Shown: positions 18,638-26,267 of the stretch, in pieces
How the letters are laid out: every line of letters starts with the position of its first letter
How positions within the stretch are numbered: the stretch's first letter is position 1
NCBI RefSeq assembly: GCF_001295265.1
Contig: NZ_LJOD01000016.1
Coordinates: 46,687 to 110,686 of the forward strand
Length of the DNA: 64,000 nt
Direction of reading: 5' to 3'
DNA from: Chryseobacterium indologenes
Lineage (GTDB): Bacteria > Bacteroidota > Bacteroidia > Flavobacteriales > Weeksellaceae
Notes under the pieces: generated by a model
The model's database searches: none
What the model saw: the letters and a program-made list of their open reading frames with translations, nothing else
Told to the model about the DNA's origin: nothing
Made by a program: the position numbers and the translations under genes

Positions 18638-18808
18638 ATGGAAAAAATGAAAAAACTTTCAAAAAGTGTTATGAAAGAAATTAACGGTGCTGCCGGAACT
18701 GGTGATAGCTGCAGAAGTCACAGCGAGTGCCCTCCGGGTCACATCTGTATGCCGGTTGCTGGTGGAGGAATGATCACCTTTATTTGCTATCCTGTACAGC
18801 AGGCTTAA
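18638..18808 (+). CDS. Bacteriocin-like small peptide (Cys-rich, leader-type N-terminus)
   Basis: 56 aa from the ATG at 18638 (MEKMKKLSKSVMKEINGAAG); a start at 18647 is also possible. The leader MKKLSKSVMKEINGA resembles the K-x-LS-x-x-x-(M/L)K-x-INGG leaders of Bacteroidetes natural-product precursors, with GA in place of GG near residues 17-18. The remainder holds four Cys (25, 31, 37, 50) in SCRSHSECPPGHIC...C, suited to two disulphides or to thioether modification. No modification enzyme or peptidase-containing exporter is adjacent. It is monocistronic with a strong terminator. Function unproven. Confidence 0.7.
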   Translation: MEKMKKLSKSVMKEINGAAGTGDSCRSHSECPPGHICMPVAGGGMITFICYPVQQA

Positions 18809-18811
18809 AAT

Positions 18812-18842
18812 AAGAACTGCCTCAAACAAGGCAGTTCTTTTA
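18812..18842 (+). terminator. Terminator of the bacteriocin-like gene
   Basis: AAGAACTGCCT pairs perfectly with AGGCAGTTCTT around a 6-nt loop, followed by TTT. Confidence 0.88.
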
Positions 18843-18910
18843 TCTGAAACAGTAACAAAAGAATTGTAGTATAAAGATAAAAAGAGTCAGATACCGACCG
18901 TCAAAGGCAA

Positions 18911-18962
18911 GAATGATTCAAAAACAATAAAAGATCGCCTTCATTTTTTGGAGGCGATTTCC
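18911..18962 (+). repeat. Second, diverged copy of the sdhB terminator region
   Basis: This 52-bp stretch matches 18298-18350 almost throughout (GAAT-ATTCAAA-ACAATAAAA-ATCGCCTTCATTT--TGGAGGCGATTT), including bases outside the hairpin. The two copies bracket the bacteriocin-like gene in direct orientation. No gene of its own ends here. Confidence 0.75.
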
Positions 18963-19193
18963 TTTTAAATTTATTTTCCTGTTAAAGTTTGTTAACTTAT
19001 TACCATGTTTTTGCTATTCTTTATTTAATAAGTATATATTTGGAGGGTATTTGAATTGTTTTTATGGAAATTTATAAATACCCTTTGCCGTTCATACGCA
19101 GAAAGATAAAATAATTGAAAAACTTCTTTTTGAGAGGGATCATAAATTTTTCAAAAAAAATAATCAGGGTGAATTAGCAAGCCCTAAAAAACG
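18963..19193. other. AT-rich intergenic sequence, nothing recognised
   Basis: Together with the copied terminator this makes about 410 bp without a gene before the lipoprotein at 19221. No ORF or RNA signal is seen. Confidence 0.35.
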
Positions 19194-19201
19194 TATTTTT
19201 G
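19194..19201 (+). promoter_or_regulatory. -7 box TATTTTTG
   Basis: TAnnTTTG match 19 bp before the lipoprotein ATG. Confidence 0.5.
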
Positions 19202-19220
19202 TGTAATATTAAAAATTGAA

Positions 19221-20759
19221 ATGAAAAAATATCTTTTATTGTTTATCATCGCGGTTTTTGCGGTGTCTTGTTCAAAAAAAGTTGAAGTAAAAGGAAAGAT
19301 CACAGGTGGATCACCATTGGAAAGAATAGAGCTGATAGAAGCTTCAGGTGTTGCTACTTTACCTTTGGTGAATTTAGGATTAGATAAAAACGGAAATTTT
19401 TCCGGTTCCTTTAATGCCCCGAAAGACGGGATGTATGAGATTTCTTACGGAGAGAAAAGAAATCTGATCTATTTAAAAGCAGGACAAAATTTAAATATTT
19501 CCGGTAACGGTGCCACATTCCCTATGGAATATGTAATTACCGGTGATGCTAAAAAGAACAACGATTTCTTTGTAGCAACCCAAAAATATCTGGGAACCTA
19601 TGCACAGAAGGCGAACGTTCCTGAGCTGATGAGAAAAGACGAAAAAACATTTCTTCAGGGAGTTCAGAAAATAGATAGTGACATCAAGAAAAATATTGAT
19701 GAGAACATTAAGAAATTCAATCCTGATAACGATATTGTAGAGTGGAAGAAAATAGATGTTTCCAGTACAGTTCTTACCATTATGGCTCAGTATGAAATGA
19801 TGAAGAAAATGTCTGAAGGTCCGGCTTTTAAAGTTACAAAAGCTTTTACCGACTATGAAGAGAAACTGCAGGAGAATAAAGATAAAATGCTGAAAACAAG
19901 CCCTATTTACAGAAGCTATTTATTAAACAAATATAATTCTGATTTCCAGAAATTTGCAGAACCAAAAGTAGCTAATAATCCAGGGGTGACGTTAACTGAA
20001 TTATTCACTCAGTTTTTGAAAAACCAGAAAGATGTACCACAGACGAAGAAAGATTACCTTCTTTCATTTATCGCAGCTCAGGATATGCGTCCGGGAGCAG
20101 ATCCTAAAGCGCTGGACAGAGTTTCTAAGATCATTGATGAAGAAATCAAGGATAGCGGAATTAAAAAGAGCTTAAAAGATCTTCATCTGGCAATAACAGG
20201 TGTGAAAGTTGGAGAAGCAGCTCCGGATGCCTCATTAATTAAACAGGACGGTAAATCATATAAGATTTCAGAAACAAAAGGAAAGCCTGCAATGCTTGTA
20301 TTCTATGCATCATGGAATCCTTACATCGCAGAAGCTACTGTGCCGATCCTAAAAGAAGTGGTGAACTTCTATAAATCTAAAATGAACTTTGTATTTGTAA
20401 ACCTGGACGATACAAAAGATCAGTTTATCAAAACAAGCAACGCTCTTCTGAAAGGTATTCCGGGAGTAAATGTATACGGAGAAGGAGGCCTGAACTCAGA
20501 TGTTGCCAAAAAATACGGAATCTATGGATTTAAACTTCCATGTTTTGTAGTGATTGATAAAGACGGTAAAATTGCCAGCAGATCTTTCGTAAATATCGGA
20601 GAACAGGAACTGGTAAATATTCTGGATAAGCAGACAGGTCTTACAGCACCTAAAGTAAATCCTAACATTCAGCTTCAGCCTGGAGGAATGATGGTTGATC
20701 CTTCACAGCCTGCACAACCTGCACAACCTGCAAATCCGCAGCCTGCACCTGTAAAATAG
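19221..20759 (+). CDS. TlpA/thioredoxin-fold lipoprotein lacking the CxxC motif
   Basis: 512 aa. Lipobox FAVSC (Cys17). An N-terminal DUF4369-like beta domain (about 20-120: VKGKITGGSPLERIEL) is followed by a helical middle and a C-terminal thioredoxin domain (about 330-480: VGEAAPDASLIKQDGKSY, MLVFYASWNPYIAEATVP, LPCFVVIDKDGKI). Where TlpA/ResA proteins have WCxxC the sequence is W365-N-P-Y-I, so both redox cysteines are missing while the cis-Pro region (LPCF) is kept. It is probably not an oxidoreductase, rather a binding or structural protein. The tail is a Pro/Ala/Gln repeat (QPAQPAQPANPQPAP). Monocistronic with its own promoter box and terminator. Confidence 0.88.
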   Translation: MKKYLLLFIIAVFAVSCSKKVEVKGKITGGSPLERIELIEASGVATLPLVNLGLDKNGNFSGSFNAPKDGMYEISYGEKRNLIYLKAGQNLNISGNGATFPMEYVITGDAKKNNDFFVATQKYLGTYAQKANVPELMRKDEKTFLQGVQKIDSDIKKNIDENIKKFNPDNDIVEWKKIDVSSTVLTIMAQYEMMKKMSEGPAFKVTKAFTDYEEKLQENKDKMLKTSPIYRSYLLNKYNSDFQKFAEPKVANNPGVTLTELFTQFLKNQKDVPQTKKDYLLSFIAAQDMRPGADPKALDRVSKIIDEEIKDSGIKKSLKDLHLAITGVKVGEAAPDASLIKQDGKSYKISETKGKPAMLVFYASWNPYIAEATVPILKEVVNFYKSKMNFVFVNLDDTKDQFIKTSNALLKGIPGVNVYGEGGLNSDVAKKYGIYGFKLPCFVVIDKDGKIASRSFVNIGEQELVNILDKQTGLTAPKVNPNIQLQPGGMMVDPSQPAQPAQPANPQPAPVK

Positions 20760-20777
20760 TAAACTTTAACATACATG

Positions 20778-20809
20778 AAAACCTTATCCTCGGATAAGGT
20801 TTTTTTTTA
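20778..20809 (+). terminator. Terminator after the TlpA-like gene
   Basis: AAAACCTTATCC pairs with GGATAAGGTTTT, followed by a long T run. Confidence 0.92.
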
Positions 20810-20812
20810 TTG

Positions 20813-20820
20813 TATTTTTG
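20813..20820 (+). promoter_or_regulatory. -7 box TATTTTTG before rlmD
   Basis: TAnnTTTG match about 100 bp before the rlmD ATG, just after the upstream terminator. Confidence 0.4.
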
Positions 20821-20918
20821 CGGGATAAAGCCGGAAGGTTTTATGATTTAGAAAAATAGAAATTGAGGGATGAGACCGAAAGATTCCATCCAGTATTAGA
20901 AAAAATTGAATTTTACGG

Positions 20919-22325
20919 ATGAAAAAGAAAAAGAATATAATTCTTGAAAATATCAGACTTATGGCTGCAGGGGCTAAAGGAGTAGCCATAGGGAAAACGG
21001 AGGAAGGTAAAACAGTGCTGGTTTCAGGAGCTGTGCCGGGAGACTTAGTAAATGCCAGGGTAAAGAAGGCTAAATCCAAATATTTTGAAGCCGAAGCGAT
21101 AGAAATTGTAGAAGAATCCCCTTTCAGAACAGAACCTAGATGTATTCATTTCGGGGCCTGCGGTGGATGTAAATGGCAGAATATGAGCTATGAAAAACAA
21201 CTGGATTTCAAACAGGAAGAAGTCTATAACAATATCAAAAGAATTGGCGGAATTGATGATTTTGTAACCGTACCGATTCTGGGCTCTGAAGAACAATATT
21301 TCTATAGAAACAAAATGGAATTTTCTTTTTCCAATGCACGCTGGCTGACATTGGATGAAGTAAACTCACAAGAAGATATCAATGATAAAAATGCCCTTGG
21401 CTTTCACATCCCGGGAATGTGGAGCAAAATTCTTGATCTTAAAGAATGTTTCCTTCAGGAAGATCCTTCCAATGCTATAAGATTGGCTGTAAAAGAATAC
21501 AGTGACAATAACGGCCTTGAATTTTTTGATGTTAAAAATCATGCGGGTTTCCTGAGAACCCTGATGATGAGACAGAACTCTAAAGGAGAATGGATGGTAT
21601 TGTTCCAGCTTTATCAGGAAGAAAAAGAAAGCCGGGAAAAACTTTTTGAGTTTTTACTGGAGAAATTCCCTCAGATCAAAACACTGGTGTATGCCATCAA
21701 TCCAAAACCCAATGATTCTATTTACGATCTGGATATTAATGTTTACTCTGGTGAAGGCTATTTGATGGAAGAAATGGACGGGCTTAAATTTAAAATAGGT
21801 CCGAAATCCTTTTTCCAGACCAATTATAAACAGGCACTTGAATTATACAGAAAAACTCTGGAATTTGCTGACCTGAAAGGAACAGAAGTTGTATACGACC
21901 TGTATACCGGAACAGGAACTATTGCTCAATATGTAGCAAGAAATGCTAAACAGGTTATCGGGATAGAATCTGTTCAGGAGGCAATTGATGCAGCAATTGA
22001 ACATGCAGAGCTCAATGGTCTTGATAACTGTACTTTCTATTGTGGAGATATGAAAGATATTTTCAATGATGAGTTCCTGAAAAATCACCCTAAAGCCGAT
22101 GTTCTGATTACAGATCCGCCAAGAGACGGGATGCACCAGAAAGTTGTAGAGCAGATTCTGAAGCTTTCACCGGAAAAAGTAGTGTATGTAAGCTGTAACT
22201 CTGCAACACAAGCCAGAGACCTTGCATTGATGAAAGAACACTATACCCTGGTTAAAATACTACCTGTAGATATGTTCCCACAGACGCACCATGTTGAAAA
22301 TATTGCCCTGCTGATCAAAAAATAA
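20919..22325 (+). CDS. rlmD: 23S rRNA (uracil-5-)-methyltransferase RlmD-like
   Basis: 468 aa. An N-terminal TRAM domain (about 1-65), then an iron-sulfur cluster motif with Cys75, Cys81 and Cys84 (CIHFGACGGCKW) plus a later Cys (DLKECFLQ). The C-terminal SAM-dependent fold has VVYDLYTGTGTIAQYVA, the motif TDPPRDGM and the catalytic-cysteine motif YVSCNSATQARDL. The TRAM plus Fe-S architecture is that of the RumA/RlmD enzymes that make m5U in 23S rRNA; position specificity (U1939 or U747) cannot be told from sequence alone. It leads a likely four-gene operon. Confidence 0.93.
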   Translation: MKKKKNIILENIRLMAAGAKGVAIGKTEEGKTVLVSGAVPGDLVNARVKKAKSKYFEAEAIEIVEESPFRTEPRCIHFGACGGCKWQNMSYEKQLDFKQEEVYNNIKRIGGIDDFVTVPILGSEEQYFYRNKMEFSFSNARWLTLDEVNSQEDINDKNALGFHIPGMWSKILDLKECFLQEDPSNAIRLAVKEYSDNNGLEFFDVKNHAGFLRTLMMRQNSKGEWMVLFQLYQEEKESREKLFEFLLEKFPQIKTLVYAINPKPNDSIYDLDINVYSGEGYLMEEMDGLKFKIGPKSFFQTNYKQALELYRKTLEFADLKGTEVVYDLYTGTGTIAQYVARNAKQVIGIESVQEAIDAAIEHAELNGLDNCTFYCGDMKDIFNDEFLKNHPKADVLITDPPRDGMHQKVVEQILKLSPEKVVYVSCNSATQARDLALMKEHYTLVKILPVDMFPQTHHVENIALLIKK

Positions 22326-22360
22326 CGATTTAAACTTGAAAATATAACCTGAAATTTTAA

Positions 22361-24838
22361 ATGAAAGAAGTGAAAAACCTTAGGAATACCGCATTCATTA
22401 TACTGGCGCTGACATTAGGGCAGGGTGGATTGAAAGCACAAGAGAAAGATTCTGCTGCAGTAAAAACAGATACAGCCAAAGTAAAAAAAGATGATCCGAA
22501 AAAGAAACCGGCGATGAAATCCTATAAAGAGATCATTACCGATAAGGCAGTTTCAGATCAGGGTGTTTTCACCGTTCATAAAATTGAAGACAAATATTAT
22601 TTTGAAATTCCTGATAAAATGTTGAAAAAGGAATTTCTTTTAGTGACCAGACTTACCAAAGCAGCAGCTGGAATGCGCTCGGGAACTACCGGTTATGCCG
22701 GAGACCAGATTGGTCAGCAGGTGGTTGCCTTTGAAAAAGGCCCTAAAGATAAAATCCTTCTGAGATCTATTTCGTATGTAGACTATGCAAAAGATTCTAC
22801 ATCAGATATGTATAATTCCGTGATCAGAAATAACGTACAGTCTATCATTAAATCTTTTGATGTAAAAACGTACGGTAATGATAAAAAATCTTCGGTAATT
22901 GAAGTAACAGATCTTCTGAATTCTGACAATGAAATGGTTTCTTTCTCCGTAAGAAATAAAGATGCATTTAAAGTAGGGGCATTTCAGAAAGATATGTCTT
23001 TTGTCAACTTCGTAAAATCATTCCCTGGAAATATTGAAGTCAATACCACTAAAACTTTTGCACGTACTTTAGGAAAACCGCTGCCGGGAACTCCGCCTGC
23101 CGATATCCCGAAAGTAAGCGGAAACTATACCGTAGAGATCAACTCATCATTTGTGCTTCTGCCGGAAAACAAAATGCAGGCACGTTATTTTGATCCAAGA
23201 GTAGGATATTTTGCAGTAGGCTATACAGACTTCGATTTAGACCCTCAGGGAGTAAAAAGAATCTCTCTGGTCAAAAGATGGAGACTGGAACCTAAACCTC
23301 AGGACCTTGAAAAATATAAAAGAGGAGAATTGGTAGAGCCTGCAAAGCCTATCGTATTCTATATAGATCCTGCAACACCTAAAAAATGGGTTCCTTATCT
23401 GATTCAGGGAGTGAATGACTGGCAAAAGGCTTTTGAAAAAGCTGGTTTTAAAAATGCAGTGTATGCAAAAGTTCCGGATCCTAAAACAGATTCAGAATGG
23501 AGTCTCGAAGATGCAAGGTTCTCTGCCATTGTTTATAAACCTTCAGACGTTCCGAACGCTTCAGGACCTTCAATTTCAGATCCGAGAACAGGAGAAATTC
23601 TGGAAAGTCATATCAACTGGTATCATAATGTAATGCTTCTGCTGAGAAACTGGTATTTTGTACAGGCAGCTCCTAATGATGAAAGAGCCCGAAAAGTAAA
23701 ATTTGATGATAAGCTGATGGGAGAACTGATTCGTTTCGTTTCTTCTCATGAAGTAGGGCATACTTTAGGACTAAGGCATAATTTTGGCTCAAGTTCTACC
23801 GTGCCGGTTGAAAAGCTGAGAGATAAAAAATGGCTGGAAAAAAATGGGCACACCCCTTCCATTATGGATTATGCGAGATTCAATTATGTTGCACAGCCGG
23901 AAGATAATATCGGGGATTCCGGAATTATGCCGAGAATTGGTGACTATGACGACTGGGCCATTGAATGGGGATACAGAAGATTCTATCAGTATAACACTCC
24001 GGATGCAGAAAAAGAACATCTGAATAAATGGGTCATTAAAAACCTGAAGAATGAAAGGCTTTGGTTTGGTACAGAAAGCAATCCTTTAGATCCAAGATCG
24101 CAGAGTGAACAGGTTGGTGACAATGCCATGCTTGCCAGTACTTACGGAATTAAAAATCTGAAGAGAATTATAGATAACCTGGACAAATGGACGGCTACCC
24201 CGAATGAAGATTATGAAAACCTTGGAATGATGTATGATCAGGTTGTATCACAATTCAGAAGATATACGGGACATGTTTCAAAATATATTGGAGGCCAGAT
24301 GGAAACTCCTAAAACAGCAGAACAGTCCGGAGCAGTGTATGAAGCTGTTGCTAAAAAAGATCAGCAGGAAGCCATGAGATTTTTAGAAGAAAATGTTTTT
24401 ACAACACCGCAGTGGCTGATTAAAAAAGAGATATTTGAAAAAACAGGAAAGACACCGGTAAAAACAGTTGAAGAAATTCAGAATGGAGTTCTTACAAGAA
24501 TTTTAAGCCCTTTTGTATTACAGAATATGTACCAGATGGAAGCGGTAGATCAGAATACCTATTCCGTGGTTAATCTACTGTCAGACCTTAATAATTCAAT
24601 TATCAGAAAACAGAGTCCGGATGTATATGGAAGAAACCTGCAGCGAAATTATATAGACAGCCTGATTAAACTTGTTGATACAAAAGTTTCAGATAAATCT
24701 GATGTTGCCGCTATTGCAAGAGGAAATTTAAATACAATAAAAAAAGAGCTTTCAGTAAAAGCAGATCCTGATACAGTCAATAAGTACCACTATGAAGACC
24801 TTGTTTTCAGAATTGAAAAAGCATTAGATCCAAAATAA
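22361..24838 (+). CDS. Secreted zinc-dependent metalloprotease (DUF5117/DUF4953 type)
   Basis: 825 aa. Signal peptide ending near LKAQ; a Lys/Asp-rich linker; large N-terminal beta domain (DUF5117-like); catalytic motif HEVGHTLGLRHNF with H463, E464, H467 and H473, the zincin/metzincin HExxHxxGxxH pattern, plus PSIMDYARFNYVAQPED after it (Met-turn-like). The C-terminal helical region (DUF4953-like) reaches the end. These are periplasmic or outer-membrane-associated proteases common in Bacteroidetes; substrate unknown. It follows rlmD by 35 bp and is followed 4 bp later by the DUF6452 gene, so all are probably one transcript. Confidence 0.92.
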   Translation: MKEVKNLRNTAFIILALTLGQGGLKAQEKDSAAVKTDTAKVKKDDPKKKPAMKSYKEIITDKAVSDQGVFTVHKIEDKYYFEIPDKMLKKEFLLVTRLTKAAAGMRSGTTGYAGDQIGQQVVAFEKGPKDKILLRSISYVDYAKDSTSDMYNSVIRNNVQSIIKSFDVKTYGNDKKSSVIEVTDLLNSDNEMVSFSVRNKDAFKVGAFQKDMSFVNFVKSFPGNIEVNTTKTFARTLGKPLPGTPPADIPKVSGNYTVEINSSFVLLPENKMQARYFDPRVGYFAVGYTDFDLDPQGVKRISLVKRWRLEPKPQDLEKYKRGELVEPAKPIVFYIDPATPKKWVPYLIQGVNDWQKAFEKAGFKNAVYAKVPDPKTDSEWSLEDARFSAIVYKPSDVPNASGPSISDPRTGEILESHINWYHNVMLLLRNWYFVQAAPNDERARKVKFDDKLMGELIRFVSSHEVGHTLGLRHNFGSSSTVPVEKLRDKKWLEKNGHTPSIMDYARFNYVAQPEDNIGDSGIMPRIGDYDDWAIEWGYRRFYQYNTPDAEKEHLNKWVIKNLKNERLWFGTESNPLDPRSQSEQVGDNAMLASTYGIKNLKRIIDNLDKWTATPNEDYENLGMMYDQVVSQFRRYTGHVSKYIGGQMETPKTAEQSGAVYEAVAKKDQQEAMRFLEENVFTTPQWLIKKEIFEKTGKTPVKTVEEIQNGVLTRILSPFVLQNMYQMEAVDQNTYSVVNLLSDLNNSIIRKQSPDVYGRNLQRNYIDSLIKLVDTKVSDKSDVAAIARGNLNTIKKELSVKADPDTVNKYHYEDLVFRIEKALDPK

Positions 24839-24842
24839 CAAT

Positions 24843-25319
24843 ATGAAATACCTAAGATATCTTATAGTATTATGCGGCCTTTGTATGATCTGGTCATGCG
24901 GGGGAGACGATGACATATGCGAAAGCGGAGAGGGAACTCCCCGAATGAAAATAGGCTTCAAATCTAAAGCAACCGGTAAGATTATTCCCTTGGAAAATGT
25001 CTATGTTGCAGTAGACTATGGTTCCGGAAAAGTAGAATTGGGAAGACAACAGAATGTTGAGACCATACTTGCTCCCTTAAGAGTAGATGATAGCCCGTAT
25101 ACGGATATTTATCTCAGAAGGGAAGAAAAGGGAAAAGAATCTCAGATAAGAATCAGTTATACCACAAAAGCAACTTATGTATCTCCGGGGTGCGGTGTAA
25201 AAAAATCCTATGAGAATCTAAATGCAGAATTAATAACCGCTGATCCTGTCAATGGAACGGAAGTAGTACAAAATCAAATAGAGAATGAAGACAAGACTAA
25301 TATTTACCTTCTTTTTTAG
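24843..25319 (+). CDS. DUF6452 family lipoprotein
   Basis: 158 aa with lipobox MIWSC (Cys19) followed by GGDDD. CESGEGTPRMKIGFKSK and the later Cys in SPGCGVKKSYE are typical of DUF6452, a Bacteroidetes lipoprotein family of unknown role usually encoded beside rlmD and DUF6048, as here. Its 3' end overlaps the next gene by 35 bp, implying translational coupling. Confidence 0.83.
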   Translation: MKYLRYLIVLCGLCMIWSCGGDDDICESGEGTPRMKIGFKSKATGKIIPLENVYVAVDYGSGKVELGRQQNVETILAPLRVDDSPYTDIYLRREEKGKESQIRISYTTKATYVSPGCGVKKSYENLNAELITADPVNGTEVVQNQIENEDKTNIYLLF

Positions 25320-25944
25320 CCTGATCGGGATACTGACACTGGCTCAGGAAGAAAAAGAAGTGAAGAAAACCAAGTGGAAATACGAGCCTAATTTCATGGT
25401 AGGTCTTGATGCGCTGAATACAGGAGTATCTTTTTTTTCAGACCGTATGCTGTATCAGGGGTTTATCTCCTCCAGGATAAAAGAAAATATTCATGCCATT
25501 GCCGAAGCCGGTTTTGAAAAAAATGTCTATCAGAAAAATGGATATGATGCAAAGGCAAGCGGCCCTTTTGTAAAACTGGGAGCCTTTTATATGCTGGCAA
25601 AAGATCCGGAAAATGCATTCAATGGTTTCTATGCCGGAGGTAAAGCAGGAGGAGCCTTTTATAACCAGGAATATATGGCGATCCCGGTGCGTGGATTTGG
25701 CGGAAGTACTTCTTCTGTAGCATTTCCGTCCTCTTCCCAGTCTTCTTTCTGGCTGGAAGGAACATTGGGGGGCAGAGTTCAGCTGTTCGAATCTGATTTT
25801 TATATTGACGTCAATCTCCAGCCAAGATACCTTGTATATACCTCTAAGCAGGATAATATATCACCAATGATTATCCCCGGATTTGGCCGAAGCTCTTCCA
25901 AATTCAATATGGGTTTTGCATGGAACATAGCCTATAAGTTTTAA
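25285..25944 (+). CDS. DUF6048 family outer-membrane-like protein
   Basis: 219 aa with signal peptide MKTRLIFTFFFSLIGILTLAQ. The mature part is beta-rich with alternating hydrophobics and C-terminal FNMGFAWNIAYKF ending in an aromatic, as for a small outer-membrane beta-barrel. MVGLDALNTGVSFFSDR and the family's usual neighbourhood (rlmD, DUF6452) support DUF6048. The start overlaps the upstream gene by 35 bp; the signal peptide supports this start. Confidence 0.83.
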   Translation: MKTRLIFTFFFSLIGILTLAQEEKEVKKTKWKYEPNFMVGLDALNTGVSFFSDRMLYQGFISSRIKENIHAIAEAGFEKNVYQKNGYDAKASGPFVKLGAFYMLAKDPENAFNGFYAGGKAGGAFYNQEYMAIPVRGFGGSTSSVAFPSSSQSSFWLEGTLGGRVQLFESDFYIDVNLQPRYLVYTSKQDNISPMIIPGFGRSSSKFNMGFAWNIAYKF

Positions 25945-25961
25945 AATGAAAATGGTATAAA

Positions 25962-26000
25962 AAAACAGAACTCCGGAAGCACCGGAGTTTTGTTTTTTTT
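25962..26000 (+). terminator. Terminator of the rlmD-DUF6048 operon
   Basis: CAGAACTCCGG pairs with CCGGAGTTTTG around a 5-nt loop, flanked by A and long T tracts. Confidence 0.9.
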
Positions 26001-26230
26001 ATGGATAGAGTGAAAGATATTGCGTTTTCCTGTGATAGAAATAAATTGGCATTTATGGTATTTTTTTGTCAATGTAATTGGGTATTTGTTTTAAAGTGTT
26101 GATTTTTTTTAATTTAAGTTGGATGTTGTTGTTTGTGTGTTTTTATAGGTTTGTTGTTGTTTTGTTTGTTAAAAAACGGTTATTTTGATGTTTAAATAGG
26201 ATTTTAAGTTTTTTCGTTGAATATTTTTTA
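26001..26230. other. Intergenic region with a G/T-rich stretch
   Basis: No ORF. The plus strand at about 26117-26170 consists nearly only of G and T (runs of TTG, GTT and TTTG), then an AT-rich promoter-like end. Confidence 0.4.
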
Positions 26231-26238
26231 TATTTTTG
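26231..26238 (+). promoter_or_regulatory. -7 box TATTTTTG
   Basis: TAnnTTTG match 29 bp before the metalloprotease ATG. Confidence 0.5.
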
Positions 26239-26267
26239 CTGGATATGAATTTGTTAAAAAGTAATTT

